Assembly: GCA_048498995.1 (NCBI GenBank)
Contig: JBEHWX010000001.1
Coordinates: 1 to 64,000, forward strand
Direction of reading: 5' to 3'
Source: JBEHWX01 sp048498995
Lineage (GTDB): Bacteria > Bacteroidota > Ignavibacteria > OLB7
DNA length: 64,000 nt
In this document: in pieces, positions 48,508 to 59,281 of the stretch
Numbering within the stretch: position 1 is the stretch's first letter
Layout: the number at the start of each line of letters is the position of its first letter
The notes under the pieces: generated by a model
What the model saw: the letters and a program-made list of their open reading frames with translations, nothing else
Databases searched by the model: none
Told to the model about the DNA's origin: nothing
Position numbers and translations under genes: made by a program

Positions 48508-48686
48508 GCTTCCTTGGGTGTTCGCGATGCCGTCGGCCGTCGTTGCCGCGCGGACTCTTCCGGTCTCACACTGACCATCCGGGGACGTTACATGTGACGG
48601 ACGTGCTCACTGTGCTATCTTCACCGGCTCGTGCCCGGGCGTGGCGACGTGCCGCGCGTCGGGAAGTTCATCGAAGGAGCAGCATC

Positions 48687-49676
48687 GTGAGCGTTGCCGG
48701 GATCGGACAGGATAGCCAGAGCGGAGGGTCGGAGAACGGCGCTCCGGGGAGGGGGGGACCGGAGGGAACCGGCCGTCGGCTGATCGCGGCCGAGGGGATC
48801 CTGCTCCTGGTGACCGTGATCTGGGGAACCACCTTCCCGCTGGTCAAGTCGCTGCTCGGCTCCACCTTCAACCCGATGGGGCTGCTGACGTGGCGCTTCG
48901 GCGTGGCCGTCATCGCGTTCCTCGCGCTCTTCGGCCGGCGGATGGTCCGCGGCTTCGATCGCGGCGTGATGCTCCGTGGCCTATCGCTCGGCGTGATTCT
49001 CTACGCCGGCTACGCGCTGCAGACGCTCGGGCTGGACAACACGTCGAGCAGCCGCTCCGGCTTCATCACCGCGCTGTACGTGATCGTCACGCCGCTGCTG
49101 CAGGTGCTCGTGCTCCGGCGGATGCCGCGCTCGAGCGTCATGATCGGCGCGCTTCTGGCCGTGCTCGGCGTCTGGGGGCTCACCGCGCCCGGCGGCGAGC
49201 TCTCCGGTCTGATCGATCCCTGGCGCAAGGGAGGGATCAATGCCGGCGACCTGATGACGTTCGGATGCGCCGTCACCTTCGCCGGCTACATGATTCTGCT
49301 CGACCGCTTCTCGGCCGCCGCCGACCCGCTCTCGCTCACCGGCTGGCAGCTCATCACCGTCTTCGTTCTTGCCGCGACCCACGCCTCCCTGGTCGAGCCA
49401 TGGACCATGCCGGGAGCCCCGATCATCTGGGGCATGGTGGTCTATCTGTCGGTCGTGGCGACGGTGGCCACCACCTACTGGCAGACCAGGTATCAGCCGG
49501 CGGTGTCGCCGTCGCGCGCCGGGGTGATCTTCACGCTCGAATCGGTCTTCGGCGCGCTCTTCTCGTTTCTCTTCCTCGGCGAGCGCCTAGGAACGACGGC
49601 AATCATCGGCGCGGGGCTGATCGTGGCCGGCATCCTGGTCGTGGAGCTGATGGGGCGCCGCCAGGGACACGACTGA
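48687..49676 (+). CDS. EamA (DMT) family transporter
   Basis: A 329-residue inner-membrane protein of the drug/metabolite transporter group with ten predicted helices in two EamA repeats (first from ILLLVTVIWGTTFPLVKSLL to GLTAPGG; second from DLMTFGCAVTFAGYMILL to IVAGILVVELMG). The 'WGTTFP' and 'SVFGALFSFLFLGERLG' stretches are typical. The substrate is not evident. A Ser/Gly-rich N-terminal tail of 30 residues precedes helix 1. GTG 48687 was chosen because AAGGAG lies seven bases upstream. It is divergent from the GNAT gene. Confidence 0.92.
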   Translation: MSVAGIGQDSQSGGSENGAPGRGGPEGTGRRLIAAEGILLLVTVIWGTTFPLVKSLLGSTFNPMGLLTWRFGVAVIAFLALFGRRMVRGFDRGVMLRGLSLGVILYAGYALQTLGLDNTSSSRSGFITALYVIVTPLLQVLVLRRMPRSSVMIGALLAVLGVWGLTAPGGELSGLIDPWRKGGINAGDLMTFGCAVTFAGYMILLDRFSAAADPLSLTGWQLITVFVLAATHASLVEPWTMPGAPIIWGMVVYLSVVATVATTYWQTRYQPAVSPSRAGVIFTLESVFGALFSFLFLGERLGTTAIIGAGLIVAGILVVELMGRRQGHD

Positions 49677-49741
49677 TCGCAAACGCGGCGGGCGCATGGT
49701 CTTCACGTCGCCGCTTCTGATCACCTGCCCACCTGATATGA

Positions 49742-49778
49742 CAACGGCGGCCCCTTCCTCATGAAGGGGCCGCCGTTG
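49742..49778. terminator. Bidirectional terminator between EamA and DUF885 genes
   Basis: A 16-bp perfect stem with a 5-nt loop, with CAA at one end and TTG at the other, between convergent genes. Confidence 0.85.
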
Positions 49779-49801
49779 CGCGTTTCGACGGTGCGCTCAC
49801 C

Positions 49802-51637
<1,836 letters not shown>

Positions 51638-51698
51638 GGATGCGGTCCGGTTGTGTGAACGGATCTTCCGGTGTTCCCGTGGAGCGGGCCGGCCGAGG

Positions 51699-52988
51699 TC
51701 AGTCGGCGCTGGCCGTGGCGACGATCGGCGTTCCCTCCATCGCCGCGGAGGTCGTGGCCCCCTCGGCCGGAGACGCGACGTGGGTCGTGATCCTGAATCC
51801 GATGTTCATCGTCTTGTGCACCGGGCAATGCTCGGCGATCTCGATCAGCCGCGCGCGCTGCTGGTCGTCGAGCTCGCCCACCAGCTCGATCTCCCGGTCG
51901 ATGTGGTCGATCTTCGCCGACGGGCTCTCGCACTCGACGCAGTCGGTCGCGTGGATCTTCTCGTGCTTCAGGCGGACGATCACCGACGTCAGGTTCCACT
52001 TCTTCCGATCGGCGTAGAGCCGGAGGGTGATCGCGGTGCAGGCCCCGAGGCTGGCGCAGAGCAGGTCGTAGGGGGTCGGCCCCTGGTCGGTCCCTCCGGA
52101 GGCGAGCGGCTCGTCGACCACGAATCCGTGGTGGCCGGCCATCACCTGGGCGCGGAGCGAGCCGACGTCGTTTCGGACCACCACCCGCTCCGGGACCGCC
52201 ACCGGCGTGCGCGCGGTTGCGTCGGCCAGCTTCAGATACCTGCGCGACCACGCCGCGATCATATCCCCGACGTAGCAGGAATCCTCGGCGCGGGTGAGCA
52301 GATGGTCCGCGTTGTCCAGGGAGATGAAGCTCTTCGGATGCCGGGCCGCCTCGAAGATCCGCGCGGCGTTCTCGATGCCGACCACCTCGTCCACCGGGGA
52401 GTGGAGCACCAGCAGCGGGCGTCCGAGGGCGCCGACCGTGTCGTGCATCCGACCAGCCTCCAGGTTCTCGATCAGCTGACGGCGGATAGTGAAGCGCTTG
52501 CCGCCGAGCGTGAGGGTCGACTCCCCCTGTTCGCGAGCGGCCTCGCCGGCCTCGTCGAGCAGCTTCAGGATATGCGAGGGCTCGGCCGGCGCGCCGATCG
52601 TGGCCACGGCCAGCGCCGATGGGATGCGCGCGGCGGCCTGAAGCATCGCGGCGCCGCCGAGCGAGTGTCCGATAAGGATCGCCGGCGCGCGTCCATGCTC
52701 CTCCATGAAACGCGCGGCGGCCACCAGGTCCTCCACGTTCGTGGTGAAGTTCGTCTCGGCGAACTCGCCGGCGCTCTGTCCGAGTCCGGTGAAGTCGAAG
52801 CGGAGCACGCCGATGCCGCCGAGCGTGAGCGCCTCGGCGATGTGCCCGACGGCGTGGAGATTCTTGGAGCAGGTGAAGCAGTGGGCGAACAGGGCGTAGG
52901 CGACCGGCTCGCCGTTGACCGGCAGGTCGATACGCGCCGCCAGCAGATGCCCGGCTCCGTTGTCGAACGTAAGGTTGTAGGAATGCAT
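51699..52988 (-). CDS. Alpha/beta hydrolase fused to an OsmC domain
   Basis: A 429-residue fusion. The N-terminal half (about 1-260) is an alpha/beta hydrolase: AHCFTCSKNLHA, RFDFTGLGQSAG, the nucleophile elbow GHSLGG, PVDEVVG with Asp and NADHLL with His. The C-terminal half (about 270-429) is an OsmC peroxidase domain with GPTPYDLLCASLGACTAITLRLYA and EHCPVHKT, whose two Cys (in GAC and EHC) reduce organic hydroperoxides. The fusion is known in other bacteria; it suggests that an ester or lipid product is cleaved and any peroxide removed. Cytoplasmic. ATG 52988 begins the hydrolase domain. Confidence 0.95.
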   Translation of the reverse strand: MHSYNLTFDNGAGHLLAARIDLPVNGEPVAYALFAHCFTCSKNLHAVGHIAEALTLGGIGVLRFDFTGLGQSAGEFAETNFTTNVEDLVAAARFMEEHGRAPAILIGHSLGGAAMLQAAARIPSALAVATIGAPAEPSHILKLLDEAGEAAREQGESTLTLGGKRFTIRRQLIENLEAGRMHDTVGALGRPLLVLHSPVDEVVGIENAARIFEAARHPKSFISLDNADHLLTRAEDSCYVGDMIAAWSRRYLKLADATARTPVAVPERVVVRNDVGSLRAQVMAGHHGFVVDEPLASGGTDQGPTPYDLLCASLGACTAITLRLYADRKKWNLTSVIVRLKHEKIHATDCVECESPSAKIDHIDREIELVGELDDQQRARLIEIAEHCPVHKTMNIGFRITTHVASPAEGATTSAAMEGTPIVATASAD

Positions 52989-53243
52989 GGCGTCCAGTCG
53001 GTCGGTGAGCTTCCCGGAAGAAGGGAGGGGCCGGAATCGGCCCGGCGCGTCCCGGGCACCCGTCATCGGATCGTTCCACGATGAGGAGGTCCGGCAAAGG
53101 TAACGATCGCGCCTCAACGAGCTGCGTCCGCCATGCCGTGCGGGCAGCGGCCCGGGCGAGGGCGTGATCCCGATCCGTATCTTCGGCGCGCCCCGGCGAT
53201 CGGTACTGGTCATCGGGGTGCTCCCGATGACATCGGAACCGAG

Positions 53244-54551
53244 ATGCAGCCGAACCCATCCGAGGAACAGTCGACCGCGAAGGCGGGCATGAAGTCGAGA
53301 TTGAAGGGGGTCGAGGGATTCTTCCAGAGTCTCGGCCCGGGTGTCATCACCGGCGCGGCCGATGACGATCCATCAGGTATCTCGACCTATTCGGTGACCG
53401 GCGCGGCCTTCGGCTACGCGCAGCTCTGGACGGCGCTCTTCGCCTTTCCGCTGATGGCGGCCGTGCAGTTGATGTGCGCGCGGCTCGGCATGGTCAGCGG
53501 ACAGGGGCTTGCCGGCGTGATACGGCGCCGCTATCCGGCGCCGGTGCTCTGGGGGGCGTGTCTGCTGCTGGTGGTGGCCAACACGGTGAACATCGGCGCC
53601 GATCTGGCCGGTATGGGCGAGGTGATGCAGATGATGACCGGCGTGCCGGCCATCGCCTGGATTCCCTTCTTCGCCATCGTGGTGATCCTTCTGCTGATCT
53701 TTGCCAACTACCGGCGGATCGTGAAGGTGTTCAAATGGCTGACGCTGGTGCTCTTCGCCTACGTGATCTCGGCGTTCCTCGCCGACCCGACGTGGAGCGA
53801 GGTGATCGCGGCCACCTTCATTCCGAAGCTCCGTCTGGACTCCGCGTTCATCGCCACCTTCATCGCCATTCTCGGCACCACCATCTCCCCCTATCTCTTC
53901 TTCTGGCAGGCGGCGCAGGAGGTGGAGGAGGAGCGGGCGATGGGACGCGTCACGATCGAGGAGCGCCGAGGCGCCACCGACAGGGAGCTGAAGGACGCGC
54001 GCAACGATGTGCTGGCCGGCACCGGCTTCGCCGGGCTGATCATGTACTTCATCATCGTGACCACCGGCGCCACGCTCTACGCGCACGGCACGCGCAACGT
54101 GGAGACCGCGCGCCAGGCGGCCGAGGCGCTCCGCCCGCTCGCCGGCGACGCGGCGTATCTTCTCTTCACGATCGGGCTGATCGGGACCGGCATGCTCGGC
54201 GTGCCGGTGCTGGCCGGCTCGGCCGCCTACGCGATCTCCGAGGCCATGGCCTGGCGCGGATCGCTGGACGACAAGCCCCGCATGGCCGGACGCTTCTACG
54301 TCGTGCTGGCGATCTCCGTGCTGGCCGGCGCGGCGCTCGATCTGGCCGGCGTCTCCGCTGTCAGAATGCTCTTCCTGGCCGCCGTGGTCAACGGCGTGCT
54401 GGCGCCTCCGCTCATCGTTCTGGTGGTGCTGCTCACCAGCGACCGGACGGTGATGGGAGATCGCCGCTCCTCGCCGCTGCTCCGGATCTGCGGATGGTTC
54501 ACCGCCGCGCTGATGGCGGCCGCCACCGTCGCGATGTTCCTCACATCGTGA
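53244..54551 (+). CDS. NRAMP-related metal transporter
   Basis: A 435-residue inner-membrane protein with about eleven helices of the NRAMP fold. The helix-1 metal motif, normally DPGN, reads D42-P-S-G (ITGAADDDPSGIS), and the helix-6 MPH motif reads SPY (GTTISPYLFFWQAAQEVEEE). These changes are those of NRAMP-related proteins that handle other cations, so a manganese or iron role should not be assumed. ATG 53244 gives a hydrophilic lead; ATG 53289 is an alternative. It is divergent from the hydrolase-OsmC gene and convergent (24-base gap) with a CobW GTPase. Confidence 0.92.
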   Translation: MQPNPSEEQSTAKAGMKSRLKGVEGFFQSLGPGVITGAADDDPSGISTYSVTGAAFGYAQLWTALFAFPLMAAVQLMCARLGMVSGQGLAGVIRRRYPAPVLWGACLLLVVANTVNIGADLAGMGEVMQMMTGVPAIAWIPFFAIVVILLLIFANYRRIVKVFKWLTLVLFAYVISAFLADPTWSEVIAATFIPKLRLDSAFIATFIAILGTTISPYLFFWQAAQEVEEERAMGRVTIEERRGATDRELKDARNDVLAGTGFAGLIMYFIIVTTGATLYAHGTRNVETARQAAEALRPLAGDAAYLLFTIGLIGTGMLGVPVLAGSAAYAISEAMAWRGSLDDKPRMAGRFYVVLAISVLAGAALDLAGVSAVRMLFLAAVVNGVLAPPLIVLVVLLTSDRTVMGDRRSSPLLRICGWFTAALMAAATVAMFLTS

Positions 54552-54575
54552 GGCTGCGCGATGCGTGGCTCCGGC

Positions 54576-55553
54576 TCACGAGTCGGCGCGGCTGGCCTCG
54601 AGCCCGGCGCGGAGCTCACACGCGTCCAGATTTCGGCCGATGAACACCATGCGGCAGCGACGCGGTCCGCTCCAGGCTGGGCCGTACTGCCAGTGGTAGA
54701 GGAGGTGGACGCTCTGCACGATCATCCCCCGGTCGATGTTCTCGATCGCGATCAGCCCCTTCATCCTGAGAATGTCCGCGTGGCGCCCGTCGATCAGCGC
54801 GCCGATCCACCGCTCGAAGCTCTCCCGCTCCACGCTCCCCTCCATGTCGATCGTCACCGCGTGGATCTTCTCATCGTGCATGGCGCGCTCGAACCGCACC
54901 GCGCCGTCGGGCGTCGTGGAGTCGACCCGGCTCAGATCGAAGCCGCCGATATCGAGCAGGGGAAAGAGGTCGGTGTCGGAGAAGGATGTGATGACGATCT
55001 CCGCCAGCGGATTGATTCGCCGGAGGGCGCGCGCGGCCGCGTCGAGCTCCCCGGGCTCGACCAGATCGCTCTTGTTGAGGAGAATGCGATCTGCATAGGC
55101 GATCTGCGACCGCACCTCCGGAGCCGAATCGAGCTGCCGCGCCAGGTGCCGCGCGTCGGCCACCGTGACGATGCCGTCGACGTCGAATCGCTCGCCGAGA
55201 TCGGGATGGCCGAGGAAGGCCATCACCATTGGGCCGGGCTCGGCAAGGCCGGTGGTCTCGACGATGATACGATCGTAGGCCTCGCGCCGCTCGAGAAGAT
55301 CCTCCAGCGTCTCGATCAGGTCACCGCGGACGGTGCAGCAGATGCAGCCGTTGCTCAGGGTGATCACCTCCTCCTCCACGTTGACCACCAGCTCGCCGTC
55401 GATGGCGACCTCGCCGAACTCGTTGAGTATCACGGCGATCCGCTCTCCGTGATCGGCGGCGAGTATACGGTTCAGGAGCGTGGTCTTGCCGGCGCCCAGA
55501 TAGCCGGTGATGATCGTGATCGGGATCGGTTCGTCGGTCGTGCGATATGGCAT
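54576..55553 (-). CDS. CobW/COG0523 GTPase (metal chaperone family)
   Basis: A 325-residue G3E GTPase. Marks: Walker A GYLGAGKT (17-24), the metal motif CICC (70-73) in SNGCICCTVRGD, ETTGLAEP, NKSD for guanine and the C-terminal CobW_C domain (RFERAMHDEKIHAVTIDMEG ... FERWIGALI ... MVFIGRNLD). The family moves zinc, cobalt or iron to target enzymes. No Zur box was identified. No His-rich tail occurs. The start at 55553 fits the family. The convergent NRAMP-related gene is a second metal gene, though opposite orientation argues against one operon. Confidence 0.93.
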   Translation of the reverse strand: MPYRTTDEPIPITIITGYLGAGKTTLLNRILAADHGERIAVILNEFGEVAIDGELVVNVEEEVITLSNGCICCTVRGDLIETLEDLLERREAYDRIIVETTGLAEPGPMVMAFLGHPDLGERFDVDGIVTVADARHLARQLDSAPEVRSQIAYADRILLNKSDLVEPGELDAAARALRRINPLAEIVITSFSDTDLFPLLDIGGFDLSRVDSTTPDGAVRFERAMHDEKIHAVTIDMEGSVERESFERWIGALIDGRHADILRMKGLIAIENIDRGMIVQSVHLLYHWQYGPAWSGPRRCRMVFIGRNLDACELRAGLEASRADS

Positions 55554-56025
55554 GGAGAAGTCGTCTCCGAGGTTCGTTCGGAATGTATCGCGGGCTTATG
55601 CGAATCTGCACTGCCGTCGCGTTGCGCATCGCCTGGAACGCGAGTTGCTCCCGGCCATCCGGAGCGTTCGGGCGTGTCCGTGGGACCGCGGCCGGGGCTC
55701 CGGCTCCCCGTGCTCCACGTCGGCGGACGGCGTCGCGCGGGCGCCGTTTCGCGGGGGCTTCGAAAATACCAACCCGCGGATCATCATCCACCCTCATCGC
55801 GATCTCATCGAAGCATCGCCACGGGCCGCTCCCGGACCGTATCATCTCATCGTGCGCTGTTCCCACCGGCTCTACCACGCGGCCACGTACTCCGTCATGG
55901 TCTGACGCAAGGCCAAGTGTCGATGGATCGGTGATTATGAAATATCGCGTTGCGATATGCGGTCGTCGTGGCGATCGCGTTCCGATGATCGGCGGCGAAG
56001 GATCGCCCGGAGTCGCGAAGAGGCA

Positions 56026-56071
56026 GGATGGGAGGATGGGAGGATGGGAGGATGGGAGGATGGGAAGATGG
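56026..56071. repeat. 8-bp tandem repeat
   Basis: Five exact units of GGATGGGA followed by a decayed partial one. Confidence 0.95.
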
Positions 56072-56200
56072 TGAGCCTTGAAACATATGATCGCGTCAGG
56101 AGGGGGCGGCGGCGTTGCGCGCGTGCCGGTGGCGGCCGGCGGGCATGGCCGGCGAGCCGCGCGGGCGCCTCTACGTCCGGATACGTCACGTCCGGATACG

Positions 56201-56235
56201 TCGACGCCCGCCGGATGTGCTCCGGCGGGCGTCGA
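56201..56235 (-). terminator. Hairpin after the RCC1-type T9SS gene
   Basis: A 15-bp perfect stem with a 5-nt loop, 38 bases after the stop at 56273. There is no T run, so factor-independent action is uncertain. Confidence 0.6.
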
Positions 56236-56272
56236 TCGTCGTCACGATTCGGGGTGATTCTCTCGGGACGGA

Positions 56273-58486
56273 TTACTTGACGAGCTTCATCGACTTGACG
56301 GCCGTGGCGCCGCCGGCGTTGAGCTTGTAGTAGTAGGTGCCGGCCGGATATTCGGCCATGTCCACCTGCTCGGTGTACTGGCCGGCGTCGCGCTGGTCGT
56401 CGAGCACGGTCATCAGCTTGCGGCCGTAGACATCGTACATCTCGAGCGTCACCTGCCCGCTGGTCGGGAGCGCGAAGGAGATCGAGGTCGAGCCGGTGAA
56501 CGGATTCGGCGAGTTCTGCGACAGCATCTGATCGCCGGACTGATCGTTCGAGGCGACCGACTGCTTGGTCGGGATGAACTGCTCGCGGAGCATGTTGAAG
56601 TAGCCGCGGCCATCCGGGCCCACCACCTGCGTCGGCAGCGAGCGGTCGGTCGTGGTGCCGTCGCCGAGCTGGCCGGAGTAGTTGGCGCCCCAGGTGTAGA
56701 CGTTCCCCTCGGCGGTCATCGCCACCAGGTGATCCTGGCCACCGGCGATGTCGACCACCGGCTCGTTCCGGTGCTCACCCAGATAGGTGATCGCCGTGGA
56801 GGTCGGGTAGTACGCTCCCTTGCGGACATGGACCGGCGTCATGGCGCTGACCTGCGTTCCGTTCCCCATCTGTCCGGCATCGCCGCAGCCCCAGGCGTAG
56901 ACCGTTCCGTCGGACATCAGCGCCATCGTCTGGTGGCACATCGTGCGGATCTTCACCGGCTTGACGGCGCCCTGACCGAAGTAGCTGATACGGGAGTTGT
57001 TCGGCTCATACTCTCCCTTGAGCACCCGCTTCGGCAGCGAGCTCGACTCGGCGGTGCCGTCGCCACGCAGGCCCCAGCGGTTGTCTCCCCACATGTAGAT
57101 CGAGCCGTCGGACATCAGGGCCATGCAATGGTGTCCGGCGATCGAGATCTGGCGGATCTTCACATCACCCTCGCCGAGGTACTTGATCCTCGAGTTGTTC
57201 TGCTCGTACTCCCCCTTGAGAACGCGGACCGGGCGGTTCTGGCAGGCATGCTCGGCCGGGTAGGAGCTGCCGAAGGGTCCGGAAATCCCATCGCCGAGCT
57301 GACCATACGTATCGCGGCCGAGCGTGTAAAGCTCTCCCTTCTGCGTCAGCGCGATCACGTTGTACTCGGAGACGCCGAACTGCGCGACGCTGTTGTCGCG
57401 GGCCTCGCCCAGGTAGGTGATGCGCGAATTGTTCTTCTCGTACTCTCCCTTGAACACGCGGCGCGGGGACATCTGCATGGTGTCGTTGCCGACGCCGAGC
57501 TCACCGTAGTTGTTGTGTCCCCAGCCATAGAGAGTGCCGTCCTTGGCCAGCACCATGCAGTTGGCGCGGAGCACGTCGGTCGGCAGCGTGCCGCCGGCGG
57601 CCACGTTCACGATCGGGTTGTTCGGCGCCTCGCCGAGGTAGGTGACGCGCGGGTTGTCCTTCTCGTAATCTCCCTTGATCACGGCGATCGGAGCCATCCG
57701 CATCTTGTCCCCCAGGCGCCAGCAGGAGCCGTTGCCGAGGTTGCCGCAGCCGTTGGAGCCCCAGGTAAAGACGTCGCCTCCCTTGGTGAGGGCGATGCCG
57801 GTTCCGGGGCTTCCGGCCAGGTCGACCACGCGGCTGTCGCTCTTCTGGCCGAGGCAGGTAACGCGGGAATTCTCCGTCTGGTAGTCACCCTTGAGCACGC
57901 GCACCGGCCAGAGGCTCATAGGCTGGAGGGCGCCCGTGCCGAGCTGGCCGAGGTCGCCGCGGCCCCAGGTCCAGACCGTGCCATCCTTGTGGAGGGCGAA
58001 CGAGGTTGCCGCGTTGCCGGCCGGGGCGAGCATCGGATCATTGTTGTTGTTCCGCCCCTCGCCGTTGCGGCCGTCCCAGTCGTTGCCGCTGTGATAGCCG
58101 CCGTTCCAGTCGTTGTCGCGATCGTTGTCGCGGCCGTATCCGTGATCATCGTCGCGATCGTTGCCGCGGTCGTTGTCGCGATCGTCCCGGTCGTTGGAGC
58201 TCCCGTTCGAGCCGCCGCGGCAGGAGCTGGAGTAGCCGCCGCCGTTCCGGTCGTTGTCGCGATCGTTGTCATGTCCGTTGCCGGCGATGAGGGGCGTGCT
58301 CAGGCAGAGGCCGAGCAGCGCCGTGGCGCCGAGCGTCAGCGTACGCTTCACAGTATCGATTGTCGCGCCCGTGAATCCCTTGAAGATTGAATCGTTGCCC
58401 CGGATACCGTTGTTCCGGTTGCCGTTGTTCCAGTTCGAGTTAGCAGCCTCGCTGCTGTACGAGTCGATTACCATCCTTCTCATCAT
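56273..58486 (-). CDS. T9SS-secreted RCC1-repeat propeller protein
   Basis: A 737-residue exported protein. The signal is long: about 45 hydrophilic residues precede the hydrophobic core (TLTLGATALLGLCLSTPLIA). A low-complexity Asp/Asn/Arg/Gly segment follows (about 70-150), then seven RCC1-like blades (GTVWTWGRGDLGQLGTG ... GNVYTWGANYSGQLGDGT), each joined by a repeat of the type VLKGEYE-x-NNSRI-x-YLG. The end is a typical sorting domain (SPNPFTGSTSISFALP ... YDVYGRKLM ... YPAGTYYYKLN). It is likely surface-bound or released. ATG 58486 follows GGGGGAC; ATG 58498 and 58483 are alternatives. Confidence 0.9.
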   Translation of the reverse strand: MMRRMVIDSYSSEAANSNWNNGNRNNGIRGNDSIFKGFTGATIDTVKRTLTLGATALLGLCLSTPLIAGNGHDNDRDNDRNGGGYSSSCRGGSNGSSNDRDDRDNDRGNDRDDDHGYGRDNDRDNDWNGGYHSGNDWDGRNGEGRNNNNDPMLAPAGNAATSFALHKDGTVWTWGRGDLGQLGTGALQPMSLWPVRVLKGDYQTENSRVTCLGQKSDSRVVDLAGSPGTGIALTKGGDVFTWGSNGCGNLGNGSCWRLGDKMRMAPIAVIKGDYEKDNPRVTYLGEAPNNPIVNVAAGGTLPTDVLRANCMVLAKDGTLYGWGHNNYGELGVGNDTMQMSPRRVFKGEYEKNNSRITYLGEARDNSVAQFGVSEYNVIALTQKGELYTLGRDTYGQLGDGISGPFGSSYPAEHACQNRPVRVLKGEYEQNNSRIKYLGEGDVKIRQISIAGHHCMALMSDGSIYMWGDNRWGLRGDGTAESSSLPKRVLKGEYEPNNSRISYFGQGAVKPVKIRTMCHQTMALMSDGTVYAWGCGDAGQMGNGTQVSAMTPVHVRKGAYYPTSTAITYLGEHRNEPVVDIAGGQDHLVAMTAEGNVYTWGANYSGQLGDGTTTDRSLPTQVVGPDGRGYFNMLREQFIPTKQSVASNDQSGDQMLSQNSPNPFTGSTSISFALPTSGQVTLEMYDVYGRKLMTVLDDQRDAGQYTEQVDMAEYPAGTYYYKLNAGGATAVKSMKLVK

Positions 58487-59281
58487 GTCCCCCTTCATGG
58501 TTGATCGATTGATACAATAGTATTGTTCCCCGGACATGTCCAGAGTCCGGGACAAGGCTGAATCGATGTCGAGCCGACGATGAATCGGGGGTTGCGGTAG
58601 AGGCTGGCAAGCTGTGCGTTGCCGACGGCACGGAGGTGGATCGCTCCCCGCTCCGGCCGATGCGCCGCGCACGCTCTTCGTAACCTTGTACCTGGTTCTA
58701 CACGCTCATCCCTCTTCTTCCATCCCACTCACGAATCCATCCCTGCTTCCTACACCAGGTCCGCCGTTCATTCGATGTTGAATGAGCCGACGGATTTCAA
58801 ACACATTTCGATACAATAGCAACGTCCATGCCAGTAAGGGGAGGCGCGGCTCAAATGTCCTGATACCGGATGGGAGTCTCGATTCCGGATATCGTGGTCC
58901 GTTCAACCCTGAATCCTCCCTTGCGTTCCGTGCCCCGGATCGACGGATGATCGGGCCGCGTGGCACCGGTCCACCCCTGGAGGGCGCATCGGTGCTTGCT
59001 TCCGGCGCCGACACCCGGCATCGGCATCCGGAACCGGGCCGCGGTTCGGCCGATGAGACGCCGGAGATCCCGATGATTCGATGAAGCGTCGGCGCGATGG
59101 GAACGAGGCTTCCAGCCGATGCCGGCCGCGGCCGCGTGGAGGCCGGGAGATCCGTCCGCCGCGCGGGCGCCTGGTCCGCACCATATACATGGTTGAACCT
59201 TTAGCCCGATTGCGGTACTTTCCGGTTCCCCATGAAGTGTTTCGAGCCCGGTTGAGTCCTACTATTCCAAAGTGTTCAGTT
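58487..59281. other. Divergent promoter region of two large T9SS genes
   Basis: Nearly 800 bases with no gene. It holds two copies of GATACAATAG (58511-58520 and 58810-58819), an ACAATA-g-TATTGT inverted repeat (58514-58526) and the palindrome GGACATGTCC (58532-58541). The stretch from 58487 to 58860 is AT-richer than its surroundings. Confidence 0.55.
58511..58541 (-). promoter_or_regulatory. Palindromes upstream of the RCC1 gene
   Basis: ACAATA-g-TATTGT (58514-58526) and GGACATGTCC (58532-58541) lie 25-55 bases before the start. On the minus strand TACTATTG is close to the Bacteroidota TAnnTTTG element. The reading as operator and promoter is inference. Confidence 0.3.

Larger units (their letters stand above)
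55554..56272. other. Gene-free stretch with short repeats and hairpins
   Basis: Contains an inverted repeat (55942-55958: ATATCGC / GCGATAT), the 8-bp tandem array (56026-56071), a duplicated 15-mer ACGTCCGGATACGTC (56173-56202) and the hairpin at 56201-56235. No gene is supported. Confidence 0.65.
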
